This document shows positions 1 to 8,733 of a stretch of 64,000 nt of DNA, in pieces (position 1 is the first letter of the stretch; the number at the start of each line of letters is the position of its first letter). The notes beneath the pieces are model-generated. The model ran no database searches and was not told the DNA's origin. It was given only the letters and a program-made list of their open reading frames with translations. Location of the stretch: assembly GCF_040438925.1 (NCBI RefSeq), contig NZ_CP159258.1, positions 634,001-698,000 of the forward strand. The letters are read 5' to 3'. A program made the translations under genes and the position numbers. The stretch is from Pseudomonas sp. MYb327 (GTDB lineage Bacteria; Pseudomonadota; Gammaproteobacteria; Pseudomonadales; Pseudomonadaceae).

Positions 1-801
1 CTCGCCAAACCCAGTCGTAAGCAACGTGTGCGGACCTTGTGGATTTCCGATGTGCACTTGGGCACTCGCGATTGCCAGGCCGAGCATCTGTCGCAGTTTC
101 TCAAGGGCTATCACGCGGACAAAATCTACCTGGTCGGCGACATCATCGACGGCTGGAAACTGCGCGGCGGCATGTACTGGCCGCAGGCGCACACCAACGT
201 GATCCGGCGCCTGCTGACCATGGCCAAGCGTGGCACCGAAGTGATCTACGTCACCGGCAACCACGATGAATTCCTGCGCCGCTATTCGAAGCTGATCCTG
301 GGCAACATCCAGTTGGTGGACGAAGCGGTGCATGTGACTGCCGATGGCCGGCATCTGCTGGTGATCCATGGCGACCAGTTCGACGTGATTACCCGCTATC
401 ACCGCTGGCTGGCGTTTCTCGGCGACTCGGCCTACGAATTCACGCTGACCTTGAACCGCTGGCTCAATCATTGGCGCGCCCGTTATGGCTACGGTTATTG
501 GTCGCTGTCGGCGTACCTCAAGCACAAAGTGAAAACCGCGGTCAGTTTCATCAGCGACTTTGAAGAAGCCATCGCCCACGAATGCGTAAAGCGCGAGCTG
601 CACGGCGTGGTGTGCGGGCACATTCACCACGCCGAGATACGCAAGGTCGGCGAGGTGGACTACCTCAATTGCGGGGATTGGGTGGAATCGTGTACGGCGC
701 TGATCGAGCATTGGGATGGCACGATCGAGTTGTATCGGCTGGCCGATGCCCAGGCGCGGGAGGCGCAGTTGAAGTCAGCCAAGGTCGCAGAATTGGCTTA
801 A
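1..801 (+). CDS. LpxH-like metallophosphoesterase (UDP-2,3-diacylglucosamine diphosphatase family), 5' end outside window
   Basis: Calcineurin-like metallophosphoesterase of the LpxH/COG2908 type. The metal-binding signatures appear in order: SDVHLG, GDIIDGW, GNHDE, HGDQFD and GHIHHAE. Family members remove UMP from UDP-2,3-diacylglucosamine in lipid A synthesis, but many Pseudomonas paralogues are assigned only by similarity. The frame is open back to base 1, with codons for LAKPSRKQR before the GTG at 28, so the true start most likely lies upstream and 28 is only the first possible start seen. The next gene is on the opposite strand beyond a REP pair. The family assignment is firm, the exact substrate is not. 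Confidence 0.85.
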   Translation, partial: LAKPSRKQRVRTLWISDVHLGTRDCQAEHLSQFLKGYHADKIYLVGDIIDGWKLRGGMYWPQAHTNVIRRLLTMAKRGTEVIYVTGNHDEFLRRYSKLILGNIQLVDEAVHVTADGRHLLVIHGDQFDVITRYHRWLAFLGDSAYEFTLTLNRWLNHWRARYGYGYWSLSAYLKHKVKTAVSFISDFEEAIAHECVKRELHGVVCGHIHHAEIRKVGEVDYLNCGDWVESCTALIEHWDGTIELYRLADAQAREAQLKSAKVAELA

Positions 802-815
802 GGCTCAAAGTCCCC

Positions 816-897
816 ATCGCGAGCAGGCTCACTCCTACAGTTGATCGTTTTCTCCTGGAGGTACTCGGTCTCTTGTGGGAGCGCGCCTGCTCGCGAT
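816..897. repeat. REP palindrome pair
   Basis: Two inverted REP units face each other: ATCGCGAGCAGGCTCACTCC at 816 and its near-complement GTGGGAGCGCGCCTGCTCGC from 875. This is the usual fluorescens-group intergenic repeat, here between two convergent genes. Confidence 0.8.
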
Positions 898-926
898 TGG
901 ACCTCGCAGCGGTCCCGCTGGATCTG

Positions 927-1517
927 TTAGGCCGGCGCGTGTTCTTCCATCGCCGCCTTGTAGATCGAATTCTTCGGCTGCGCAAATAACCTTTCCATCA
1001 TCGGTTCAAAGAAGCTCAACGGCAGCGTGTCATAAGCCGGGTCAAACGCCGCCGCATCGTATTTGGCGCAGAACTCAATGGTCGTCTGGTATTGCGGGTG
1101 ATCGCTAAATTGCTCGCGCAGGTGCCGATCCATGCCCAGGTGATGGAAGAAATAGTAGCCCTGGAAAATCCCGTGTTTCTCCACCATCCAAAGATTCTCG
1201 GTGCTGACGAACGGCTTGAGGATCGCCGCGGCGATGTCCGGGTGGTTGTAGGAACCCAGGGTGTCACCGATGTCGTGGAGCAGGGCGCAGACCACGTACT
1301 CTTCATCGCGGCCATCGCGCCAGGCACGGGTGGCCGTTTGCAAAGAGTGGGTCAGGCGATCCACCGGAAAGCCACCGAAATCACCTTCCAGCAACTTCAA
1401 GTGCGCCACGATCCGGCCCGGCAACTGACGGGCATAGGCACTGAAATCGGCGGCGATGATCGCCCAGTCTTCCTGTGTGCCGTCCTTCATGTGGGTGAAA
1501 CGGGCATTGGCATTCAT
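927..1517 (-). CDS. HD-domain phosphohydrolase-like protein
   Basis: About 196 residues with an HD signature: His57 in LTHSLQTA and the pair HD at 81-82 in ALLHDIGD, followed by NHPDIAA. The fold suits a mono- or dinuclear metal phosphohydrolase, or an HD-type oxygenase of the PhnZ/myo-inositol oxygenase branch. The sequence does not settle the substrate. I chose the ATG at 1517 because AAGAGG lies about 8 bases upstream; the frame also opens with a TTG two codons earlier. The DUF962 gene lies 18 bases upstream on the same strand, so the two are probably co-transcribed. Confidence 0.75.
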   Translation of the reverse strand: MNANARFTHMKDGTQEDWAIIAADFSAYARQLPGRIVAHLKLLEGDFGGFPVDRLTHSLQTATRAWRDGRDEEYVVCALLHDIGDTLGSYNHPDIAAAILKPFVSTENLWMVEKHGIFQGYYFFHHLGMDRHLREQFSDHPQYQTTIEFCAKYDAAAFDPAYDTLPLSFFEPMMERLFAQPKNSIYKAAMEEHAPA

Positions 1518-1535
1518 CGGCAATCCTCTTGTGTT

Positions 1536-1847
1536 CTAGAACGGCACGCGTCCCAGAATCATGTCGCGATACATGACGAAATCGCCGAGCAGGCTGTAGA
1601 AAGGGTGCTGAAAGGTTGCAGGACGATTCTTCTCGAAGAAGAAATGCCCGACCCAGGCGAAGCTGTATCCGGCCAGCGGCAAGATCCACAACAACATCCA
1701 CGCGCCACGACCGATGGTCAGCGCCAGAATGAAAATAACCAGCGTGGTACCGATGAAGTGCAGTCGTCGGCAAGTGCTGTTGCTGTGTTCGCTGAGGTAG
1801 TACGGGTAAAACTCAGCGAAGCTGTTGAAACGTTTGATGTTTTCCAC
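1536..1847 (-). CDS. DUF962 / Mpo1-like small membrane protein
   Basis: Small membrane protein of the DUF962 (yeast Mpo1/YGL010W) family. It has the family opening NSFAEFYPYYLSEHSN followed by RRLHFIGT, two hydrophobic stretches, and a WVGHFFFEKNRPATF block whose His and Glu are typical of the family. Mpo1 is an iron-dependent dioxygenase acting on 2-hydroxy fatty acids; bacterial function is unproven. The start is uncertain. The frame opens with an ATG at 1922, but no ribosome site precedes it. The GTG at 1847 has AGAGA in front and gives the usual length of about 103 residues. Confidence 0.7.
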   Translation of the reverse strand: MENIKRFNSFAEFYPYYLSEHSNSTCRRLHFIGTTLVIFILALTIGRGAWMLLWILPLAGYSFAWVGHFFFEKNRPATFQHPFYSLLGDFVMYRDMILGRVPF

Positions 1848-2007
1848 GACTGCAATCTCTGTGGTTATTGTTCTGGCTGCAAGTTGTTCTGCGGGTAGCT
1901 TATTTGAGTCTAGAGTGATCATTGGCGCCAGCCAGTGACAATAGGCGCCACTTTAGTATCCTTCGGTAAATTCGCCGCGACAGACGGCTCACCAAGACAG
2001 TAAAGCC

Positions 2008-3069
2008 ATGAGCGAACGAACGACTTCTGCAAGCTGGGCGATGGGGATTGTCAAAGCACTGGAAATGGACGGCCTGGATTGCCGGGTTCTGTTCAAACAG
2101 CTGGGGCTCGACTACGAAGCACTGGATGATCCGGATGCACGCTTCCCGCAAGACTCCATGACTCGACTTTGGCAGCGCGCGGTTGAGCTGTCCGGTAACC
2201 CGGCGATTGGCCTGAACATGGGCAAGGTAGTGCGACCGGCACAGTTTCATGTGACGGGCTACGCCCTGATGTCCAGCCAGACCCTGGCCGAAGGCTTCAA
2301 GCGCCTGGTGCGCTACCAGCGGATCATCGCCGAAAGCGCCGACCTGAGTTTCCGCCTGCTGGACGAGGGCTATGCGCTGATCCTGACTGTCCACGGCGAT
2401 CATCTGCCGCCGACCCGGCAAAGCGCCGAAGCCTCGCTGGCTTGCGCCCTGGCGCTGTGCGGCTGGCTGACCGGGCGCACGTTGCAGCCGCGCAAAGTGC
2501 TGGTGCAGGGCGATCAACCGGCCAATCTCGAACCTTACAAACAAGCTTTCCACGCCCCATTGGTGTTCAACGCGCCCTACGATGCCTTGATTTTTGAACG
2601 CGCGGACATGGAAGCGCCGCTGCCGACGGCCAACGAGGCCATGGCGTTGTTGCATGACCGTTTCGCCGGTGAGTACCTGGCGCGGTTCTCCGAGAGCCGT
2701 GTCACGCACAAGGCGCGGCAGGTGTTGTGCCGTTTGTTGCCCCAGGGCGAACCCAAGCGCGACGCCGTGGCGCAGACGCTGCATTTGTCGCAACGCACCT
2801 TGCAGCGGCGTTTGCAGGAGGAGGGAACGAGTTTTCAGACGTTGCTCGACGACACCCGTCGTGAGCTGGCCGAGCAGTATCTGGCGCAACCGACCATGAC
2901 CCTGCTGGAAATTGCCTACCTGCTGGGGTTCGCCGATCCGAGCAACTTCTTCCGCGCCTTCCGCCGCTGGTTCGACACCACCCCCGGCGAGTACCGGGCG
3001 CGGTTGCTCGAAGCGCCTGCGCCGGTCAGTGACGCCAGAACGCCGGAATACACAGCACAAACACCGTAA
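2008..3069 (+). CDS. AraC-family transcriptional regulator
   Basis: 353 residues. The N-terminal two thirds match the arabinose-binding-like sensor domain seen in OruR/VirS-type AraC proteins (LDDPDARFPQDSMTRLWQ, FHVTGYALMSS). The C-terminal part, about 245-340, is a double helix-turn-helix with LHLSQRTLQRRLQEEG and LLEIAYLLGFADPSNFFRAFR followed by TPGEYR. The ligand and targets cannot be read from the sequence. It is transcribed away from the DUF962 gene, and its last 44 bases overlap the end of trkH on the other strand. Confidence 0.85.
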   Translation: MSERTTSASWAMGIVKALEMDGLDCRVLFKQLGLDYEALDDPDARFPQDSMTRLWQRAVELSGNPAIGLNMGKVVRPAQFHVTGYALMSSQTLAEGFKRLVRYQRIIAESADLSFRLLDEGYALILTVHGDHLPPTRQSAEASLACALALCGWLTGRTLQPRKVLVQGDQPANLEPYKQAFHAPLVFNAPYDALIFERADMEAPLPTANEAMALLHDRFAGEYLARFSESRVTHKARQVLCRLLPQGEPKRDAVAQTLHLSQRTLQRRLQEEGTSFQTLLDDTRRELAEQYLAQPTMTLLEIAYLLGFADPSNFFRAFRRWFDTTPGEYRARLLEAPAPVSDARTPEYTAQTP

Positions 3070-4480
3070 TGATCTCCAGTCGGCCCAGAAGCATGCCGAA
3101 CGAGAGAATCCACTTGGCCGCGTCCGGCAGGGAAGCGAAGTTGCCGGCCGGACCGATGGTCTCGCCCAGGCCGGGACCGACGCCGGATACGGTGCTGGCC
3201 GCGCCGGTGAGGGCGGTCATCCAGTCCACGCCGAGCAACGACAGCAGTAACGCGATCACACAGATAGTGATGGCGAAGAAGAACGAAAAGGTGAGGATCG
3301 ACCTCACGATCTCTTCATCGAGACGGTGACCGTTGTACTTCTGCTTGATCACCGCGCGGGGGTGAATCAGCTGGTTAAGGTTAGCCTTGAGCAGGATGTA
3401 GGCGACCTGGAAACGGAAAATCTTGATCCCGCCGGCAGTCGAGCCGGAACAGCCGCCGACAAAGCCCAAATAGAAAAACAGCATCAGCGAGAAATTGCCC
3501 CAGAGGCTGTAGTCCCCCAGTGCAAAACCGGTGGTCGTTACTACCGATGTCACGTTCAGCGCTACATGTCGCAGCGCTTCCAGCCAATGCAGCTTGGTGG
3601 TCCACCAGTACCAGGTGCCCAGCACCAGCCAGGTCACCAGCAACATGCCCAGCAAGCCTTGAACCTGTTGATCCTTGATCAGCGCGCGGCGGTTACCGCG
3701 CAAGGTCGCTACGTACAGGGTGAATGGCAGGCTGCCGAGAATCATGATGACGATCGCCACCCAATGCACGGCCGGTTGCGTCCACTTGGCCAGGGATTGG
3801 TCCGAAGTGGAGAAACCCCCGGTGGAAATCGCGGACATTGCATGGTTGATCGCATCGAACGGGCTCATCCCGGCCCACCAGAAGGCCAGGCTGCCGAAAA
3901 TGGTAATGCCGACGTAGGCCGCTACGATCAATCGCGCCACCATGTGCGAACGGGGCATGACTTTTTCGGAACGGTCTGACGACTCCGTCTGAAACAGCCG
4001 CATGCCACCGATGCGCAGCAGTGGCAGAATCGCTACCGCCATGCCGATAAAGCCGATGCCGCCAATCCAGTGCAGCAGCGAGCGCCACATCAGAATCCCG
4101 GGGGACATGTCATCCAGATGGTTGAGCACCGTCGAACCGGTGGCGGTGATACCGGACATGCTTTCGAAGAACGAGTCGGTGTAACTGATGTGCTGGGTCA
4201 GCAAAAACGGCAACGCGGCGAAGATGCACACCACCAGCCAACTGCTGACGGTCAGCAAATACATGTCCCGTGGTCGCAAGTGCACGTGCTCGGGGCGCCC
4301 GGGAATGACCAGGGCCAGGCCGGCGACAAAGGTAATCATGCTGGCCCAGAGGAATGACGGCAGGTCGCTGGTGCGGTCAAAGATGACCAGCGTGGCCATG
4401 GGCACGACCATGGAGATCGCCAGGGTTATCAGGAAGATGCCGATGATGAAACCAATGATCCGTAAGGTCGGCAACGCCAT
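3026..4480 (-). CDS. trkH: Trk potassium uptake system membrane subunit TrkH
   Basis: 484 residues, the usual TrkH length, with about ten membrane segments. The four pore-loop filter segments are visible: GITATGSTVL, SAISTGGFST, SVVTTTGFAL and STVSGVGPGLG. It is the potassium-conducting subunit of the inner-membrane Trk system and normally works with cytosolic TrkA, which is not in this window. The first codon follows GAGCGGAATTC. The gene overlaps the convergent AraC gene by 44 bases. The assignment to TrkH rather than TrkG or KtrB rests on length and the loop sequences. Confidence 0.92.
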   Translation of the reverse strand: MALPTLRIIGFIIGIFLITLAISMVVPMATLVIFDRTSDLPSFLWASMITFVAGLALVIPGRPEHVHLRPRDMYLLTVSSWLVVCIFAALPFLLTQHISYTDSFFESMSGITATGSTVLNHLDDMSPGILMWRSLLHWIGGIGFIGMAVAILPLLRIGGMRLFQTESSDRSEKVMPRSHMVARLIVAAYVGITIFGSLAFWWAGMSPFDAINHAMSAISTGGFSTSDQSLAKWTQPAVHWVAIVIMILGSLPFTLYVATLRGNRRALIKDQQVQGLLGMLLVTWLVLGTWYWWTTKLHWLEALRHVALNVTSVVTTTGFALGDYSLWGNFSLMLFFYLGFVGGCSGSTAGGIKIFRFQVAYILLKANLNQLIHPRAVIKQKYNGHRLDEEIVRSILTFSFFFAITICVIALLLSLLGVDWMTALTGAASTVSGVGPGLGETIGPAGNFASLPDAAKWILSFGMLLGRLEIITVFVLCIPAFWRH

Positions 4481-4600
4481 GAATTCCGCTCGGCTGAAGT
4501 AAGGAGGGCGCCATTCTACCTGTGGGGCAGGGCATGTAAACCGGCACTCTCAAGGTGGATACCGCTAGAATAGCCAAACATTTTTCTCAGGAGGTGGCCG

Positions 4601-5167
4601 ATGCAGGCTCTCGACGTTTTGCTCAACCGTGTTTCCGTCCCGCGACTGGTCGAGCCGGCCCCTACACCAGCACAGCGAGAAGTGCTGTTTGGCGCCGCCA
4701 TGCGGGCCCCGGATCACGGACACCTGCAGCCTTGGCGCTTCCTGACGGTCGAAGGCGCGGCGCGTGAGCAAATGGGTGAGTTGCTGGCAGAAGCGGCGAA
4801 GCAGCAGGACGGCGAAGTCACTGAAGCGGCCATCGACAAGGCACGCAACGGTCCGCTGCGTGCACCACTGGTGGTCGTGGTGATTGCGCGTGTGCAGGAT
4901 CACGTCAAGTATCCGAAATCCGAGCAGTTATTGGCGGCTGGTTGCGCGGCGCACGGGATTTTGCTGGCAGCTTATGCGCAAGGAATTGGCGCGGTGTGGC
5001 GCACGGGTGATCTGGCTTATTCGCCGCAGGTGGCCAAGGGGTTGGGTCTTGCCGAAGGCGAAGAGGTGATTGCGTTTCTTTACCTTGGCACGCCGCAGAA
5101 AGAGCCGCGGGTGGCGGAGAAGGTTGATCTGACTGCTTTCGTCAGCGCCTGGCCCGGCAAGGCCTGA
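4601..5167 (+). CDS. Nitroreductase family protein, YdjA-like
   Basis: 188 residues, close to the E. coli YdjA length of 183. FMN-binding nitroreductase signatures are present: APDHGHLQPWRF near the N terminus, PLVVVVIARV in the middle, and GIGAVWRTGDL with FLYLGTP at the C-terminal side. Members use NAD(P)H and FMN to reduce nitro groups or related acceptors; the physiological substrate is unknown. AGGAGG lies 8 bases upstream of the ATG. It is divergent from trkH and stands alone, with a REP pair just downstream. Confidence 0.85.
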   Translation: MQALDVLLNRVSVPRLVEPAPTPAQREVLFGAAMRAPDHGHLQPWRFLTVEGAAREQMGELLAEAAKQQDGEVTEAAIDKARNGPLRAPLVVVVIARVQDHVKYPKSEQLLAAGCAAHGILLAAYAQGIGAVWRTGDLAYSPQVAKGLGLAEGEEVIAFLYLGTPQKEPRVAEKVDLTAFVSAWPGKA

Positions 5168-5178
5168 CACCGCAAAAC

Positions 5179-5284
5179 CTGTAGGAGCAAGCTTGCTCGC
5201 GATGGCGGCAGAGGCTTCAACATTGAAGTGACTGATAGACCGCTATCGTCGGAACGCCGCCCGGAGCAGGCTCGCTCCCACAGG
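5179..5284. repeat. REP palindrome pair
   Basis: A unit GTAGGAGCAAGCTTGCTCGC begins near 5181, and an inverted partner GAGCAGGCTCGCTCCCACAG ends near 5282. The pair fills the gap between the convergent nitroreductase and histidine kinase genes. Confidence 0.8.
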
Positions 5285-5287
5285 GTT

Positions 5288-6631
5288 TCAAGGTTGGACG
5301 ACGGCCCCCGGTACCAATGGTAATTCCAGACTGGCAATAAACCCACCTTCCGGATGATTGGCTAACACCAGGCTCCCGCCATGGCGTTCCGCCGCTCGGC
5401 GTGCGATCGCCAATCCCAAGCCATGCCCCGCTGCTGTTTGCCCCGGTGCGCGGAAGAACGGCTCACCCAACTGGCTCAAATGAACCGCATCGACCCCCGG
5501 CCCATGGTCACGCACGGTTACCACAATCCGCTCCCCGTGACGCAACGCCTGCATTTCAATCGGCAGGCCGCCTAACGGATTGAAGCGTTGGGCGTTACGC
5601 AGAAGGTTGTCCACGGCGCGCTCGATCATGGTCGGCCAGCCTTTGAGACTCAATTGAGTCTCGGCTTCGAGATGGACGAGTTGTTCCGGTGAACCCAGTT
5701 GCGCATCTTTTTGCAGGGTATTGAGCAAGGCGTTGAGATCCACTTCTTCAGCGCTGGCGTTGTCGGCATCGACCCGGGCCAGTACGAGGATTTCACTGAT
5801 TAGCGCTTCGAGCCGATCGCATTCGCGGGTCAGGCGCGGCCAGAGTTTTTCTCGTTCTTCCGGGTTGGCCCGTTCGGCCAATGCCAGCGCAATGCGTAGC
5901 CGGGCAAGCGGAGAGCGCAGTTCGTGAGACACGTCCCGCAGCAATTGTCGCTGGCTGCCGATCAGGCTTTGCAGACGCGCGCCCATCCGGTTGAAGTCGT
6001 TGGCCAGCACGCCGAATTCATCGCGGCGGTTGGCCAGTTTGACCAGGCTGTTTTGTTGGTAGGTGGTTTGCCCAAGATCATGCACCGCACCGCGTAAACG
6101 GCTGAGTGGACGGGTGATGGAAAAGGTTACTAACAGGCTGAACAGGGTCAGTACCACCAGGGCAATTCCCAATGCACTCAGCGGCCAGAGCAGGCTTTCG
6201 CGGTGCCAGGCGTCGAGTTCCGGGTGAGGAATGCGGTAGATGAACAGGTAGGTGTCGCCGCTTTTTTCGCTGGTGAACTCGTCGGTCAGGCGCCGCCAGG
6301 GCAGGCGACGGTCATCGTTGTTCTGCCGAGCCTCAAACGCCGCCGCGCGCCGAGGGAAGGTGCCGCGCACCACCGGGTCGCCGCTCTCGTTGAGCACCTG
6401 GACATCGATGTGATATTGGCGCTTGCGCTGCTCAAGAATGTCCTGGGCTGCGTCTTCACCCTGGGTTTCGTAGGTCTGCGTCCATTGCTCGGCCAGGGTG
6501 TTCAGGCCCGGATGGCGACTGAGTATCCACGCATCCTGGTTGAGCATGTGCCCGAGCAGAATGGAGAGCCCTGCAACCAGAGCGATGGCCAGCCAGAAGC
6601 TGGCCAGAATCCGCCAGAACAATGAACGCAC
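5288..6631 (-). CDS. CpxA-like sensor histidine kinase
   Basis: 447 residues with a complete membrane-kinase architecture. Segment TM1 spans about 7-28, a periplasmic domain about 29-148, TM2 about 150-172, then a HAMP linker. The phosphoacceptor His236 sits in DVSHELRSPLARLR. The ATPase domain has an N box (NLLRNAQRF), DHGPGVD and GHGLGLAIA. It most likely phosphorylates the response regulator at 7514-8191 in response to envelope stress, since a Spy/CpxP-like protein lies between them. All three are on the minus strand but are separated by REP-filled gaps, so they may have separate promoters. The CpxA label is by architecture and context. Confidence 0.85.
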   Translation of the reverse strand: MRSLFWRILASFWLAIALVAGLSILLGHMLNQDAWILSRHPGLNTLAEQWTQTYETQGEDAAQDILEQRKRQYHIDVQVLNESGDPVVRGTFPRRAAAFEARQNNDDRRLPWRRLTDEFTSEKSGDTYLFIYRIPHPELDAWHRESLLWPLSALGIALVVLTLFSLLVTFSITRPLSRLRGAVHDLGQTTYQQNSLVKLANRRDEFGVLANDFNRMGARLQSLIGSQRQLLRDVSHELRSPLARLRIALALAERANPEEREKLWPRLTRECDRLEALISEILVLARVDADNASAEEVDLNALLNTLQKDAQLGSPEQLVHLEAETQLSLKGWPTMIERAVDNLLRNAQRFNPLGGLPIEMQALRHGERIVVTVRDHGPGVDAVHLSQLGEPFFRAPGQTAAGHGLGLAIARRAAERHGGSLVLANHPEGGFIASLELPLVPGAVVQP

Positions 6632-6659
6632 AGAAATCCCTCAAACAAACACAAACCAT

Positions 6660-6748
6660 TGTGGGAGCGAACCTGCTCGCGAAAGCGTCGGCACATTCAA
6701 CATCAACGTGACTGAAAGAACGCTATCGCGAGCAGGCTCGCTCCCACA
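6660..6748. repeat. REP palindrome pair
   Basis: GTGGGAGCGAACCTGCTCGC at 6661 and the inverted partner TCGCGAGCAGGCTCGCTCCC from about 6725. It separates the kinase gene from the Spy-like gene upstream of it. Confidence 0.8.
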
Positions 6749-6801
6749 TCTGAATTACATCAGACCCAACGGTGTTCAGCCGTTGGGTCCGGGTTAGCGC
6801 A

Positions 6802-7251
6802 TTATTGCGCTTTTTGCGCCTGTTGCGCTTTCCAGGCCTTGAACTCGGCCCATTCGGCGCGACGCTCAGCTTGTTTCTTCTGGATCTCGTCGAATTGCTT
6901 CTGTTGATCCGGCTTCAGCAAGGCGCGCACGTCAGCTTCAGCTTTCTTGTGATTGGCGGCCATTTCGTCTTTCATGGCTTTCTGGTCGGCTGGCGAGAGT
7001 TTTTCCAAGTATTTGTCGACCACTTGCTTACGCTCGTGCATCTGCTCGCCCATGATCTTGCGAATCTGTTCGCGCTGTTCGCGGCTCAGGTCCAGTTGGC
7101 TGTACGGGCCTTTGCCGTGCATGCCGTGCATCTGACCGCCGTGGCGCGAACCGTCCATCGGGCCACCCATCGGGCCGGCGCCTTCAGGCATGGCCATGGC
7201 AACGGTCGGCAGAGCGGCGGCGAACATCAGAGCGATAAGAGTCTTGCGCAT
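6802..7251 (-). CDS. Spy/CpxP-family periplasmic protein (LTXXQ motif)
   Basis: 149 residues. A signal peptide (MRKTLIALMFAAALPTVAMA) is followed by a Gly/Met/His-rich stretch and then helical repeats containing LSREQREQIRKIM and LSPADQKAMKDEM, the two LTXXQ-like motifs of the Spy family. Spy is a periplasmic chaperone and CpxP is a feedback inhibitor of CpxA. Placement between a response regulator and its likely kinase favours a CpxP-like feedback or stress-chaperone role. The C terminus is Lys/Ala/Gln-rich. GGAG lies about 7 bases before the ATG. Confidence 0.85.
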   Translation of the reverse strand: MRKTLIALMFAAALPTVAMAMPEGAGPMGGPMDGSRHGGQMHGMHGKGPYSQLDLSREQREQIRKIMGEQMHERKQVVDKYLEKLSPADQKAMKDEMAANHKKAEADVRALLKPDQQKQFDEIQKKQAERRAEWAEFKAWKAQQAQKAQ

Positions 7252-7382
7252 GGTGAATCTCCTTGTCTCATTCCCGGTACGTTCCGGATGAGTTCAGATT
7301 ACGCAGATCAAGGTCAGCGGCAGTCAGGGGTACGTAAAGCTTGGGTAAAGATGATTTTGTCAGTACCTGGCAAAACATAATC

Positions 7383-7498
7383 CTGTAGGAGCCCGGCTTG
7401 CCGGCGATGGCGTCCGTGAGATCGCCATCGCCGGCAAGCCGGGCTCCTACAGGGTTTTTGTACTTCCTATGACCTGTAGGAGCCGGCTTGCTGGCGAT
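7383..7498. repeat. REP cluster, three units
   Basis: Three units in alternating orientation: GTAGGAGCCCGGCTTGCCGG at 7385, an inverted copy ending GGCTCCTACAGG near 7453, and a third unit GTAGGAGCCGGCTTGCTGGC near 7476. The first two form a nearly perfect palindrome about 70 bases long. It lies just downstream of the response regulator gene and could act as a hairpin at the mRNA end. Confidence 0.85.
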
Positions 7499-7513
7499 CC
7501 CAGCAACGCGGTG

Positions 7514-8191
7514 TCAGAGGCTGTAGTAATAGCCCCGGCTACGCAGCGCCACGATGCGCGGGCGCCCATCGGGGTGTGGGCCGATTTTCTTGCGCAAGTT
7601 GCTGACGTGCATGTCGAGGCTGCGGTCGTACAGGGTCAGCTTGCGGCCGAGGGCGATTTGCGCCAGTTCCTGTTTGTCCAGCGGCTCGCCGGGTTGCTTG
7701 AGCAAGGCTTCCAGCAGGCGGCTTTCGGAAACGGTGAGGGTAAATTCCTGTTCATCGATGCTGACCACGCCGCGCACCGGGCTGAAACACAGGTCGCCCA
7801 GTTCCACCTGGCTGGACACCGCCGCCGGGTGGCTGCGGCGCAATACGGCGCGCAGGCGGGCTGTCAGTTCCCGCGGGTCGCAAGGTTTGGCCAGGTAATC
7901 GTCGGCGCCGAGTTCCAGGCCGAGGATGCGGTCCAGCGGTTCGCCACGTGCCGACAGCATCAACACCGGCAAGTCCGGGTGATCGCTGCGCAACTGCTTG
8001 AGCAGTTCCAGGCCACTGCCATCGGGCAACATCACATCCAGCACAACGGCCGCCGGGGAGGTTTCGGCCAGCGCACGACGGGCGCTCTGACCATCGTGAC
8101 AGGCACGAACCTGAAACCCTTCCTGGCTCAGCCAACTGCTCAGGAGCTCGCACAGCTCCTGGTCATCATCAATTAGTAACAGCTCGCTCAT
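7514..8191 (-). CDS. OmpR/PhoB-family response regulator, CpxR-like
   Basis: 225 residues. The receiver domain has the acidic pocket LLIDDD, phosphoacceptor Asp52 in VVLDVMLPDG, Ser80 and Lys102 in YLAKP. The C-terminal winged helix includes LTVSESRLLEALL, LYDRSLDMHVSNLRKK and RIVALRSRGYYY. It should bind DNA when phosphorylated, most likely by the kinase encoded at 5288-6631. The start lies 7 bases downstream of the coiled-coil protein gene, so those two genes form one unit. Confidence 0.88.
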   Translation of the reverse strand: MSELLLIDDDQELCELLSSWLSQEGFQVRACHDGQSARRALAETSPAAVVLDVMLPDGSGLELLKQLRSDHPDLPVLMLSARGEPLDRILGLELGADDYLAKPCDPRELTARLRAVLRRSHPAAVSSQVELGDLCFSPVRGVVSIDEQEFTLTVSESRLLEALLKQPGEPLDKQELAQIALGRKLTLYDRSLDMHVSNLRKKIGPHPDGRPRIVALRSRGYYYSL

Positions 8192-8198
8192 GACTCAC

Positions 8199-8612
8199 TC
8201 AATTTAGCCATTGTCGACGTTTTCGACTTGCCCCACTGGCGAAGATACCGCAGAGCAGGGCCAATAGCGCTACTCCGGCGCCGATGACGAACCACTGCTG
8301 CTGATCAGTCAACAAGCGCGGTACCGAACTGCCGGCCTGCGCTTCCTTGAGTTGCAGCTTCAAACGCTGGTTATCCTGGCGCAACCGGGCCAGTTGGGCG
8401 CTTTCACGTTCGCCATCGGCATTTTGCAGTTGTTTGTTCAGTTCTTCCCGTTGCCGCTCGCTTTCCTTCAAGCGTTGCTGCAACTCGTTTATCTGGCTGC
8501 CGGCGCTCAGGGACAGCGGCGTCGAGCTTGCGCCCTCGGCGCGATCTTCACCGTGGGCGGGGGCCACGATCGACAACATGACCAACATCAGACACAACGG
8601 ACCTTTGCGCAT
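8199..8612 (-). CDS. Signal-anchored coiled-coil protein of unknown function
   Basis: 137 residues from the ATG at 8612, which has AGGAG 6 bases upstream. A signal peptide ends at AHG. A long Gln/Glu/Leu/Arg heptad region (about 40-95) is strongly coiled-coil, and one C-terminal membrane segment (WFVIGAGVALLALLCGIF) is followed by basic residues. The coiled coil plus C-terminal anchor resembles the end of YgiM-type SH3 proteins, but no SH3 domain is present. It is co-transcribed with the response regulator and may belong to the same envelope response. No function can be assigned. Confidence 0.7.
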   Translation of the reverse strand: MRKGPLCLMLVMLSIVAPAHGEDRAEGASSTPLSLSAGSQINELQQRLKESERQREELNKQLQNADGERESAQLARLRQDNQRLKLQLKEAQAGSSVPRLLTDQQQWFVIGAGVALLALLCGIFASGASRKRRQWLN

Positions 8613-8733
8613 CGCGACTCCTGGTTCCAATACGAGTATTGGGAAGTTGTCGGCCGGCAAACGAGAATAATGAGCGATTGAGAGCGCGATGAACCGACAA
8701 GGTTCACCGCGCGGGGGATTTGCGGAAAGAAAT

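Noticed and set aside
7383..7498. Spaced similar units that might suggest a CRISPR array
   Set aside because: Units alternate in orientation and spacing varies, and no cas genes are near. They are REP sequences.
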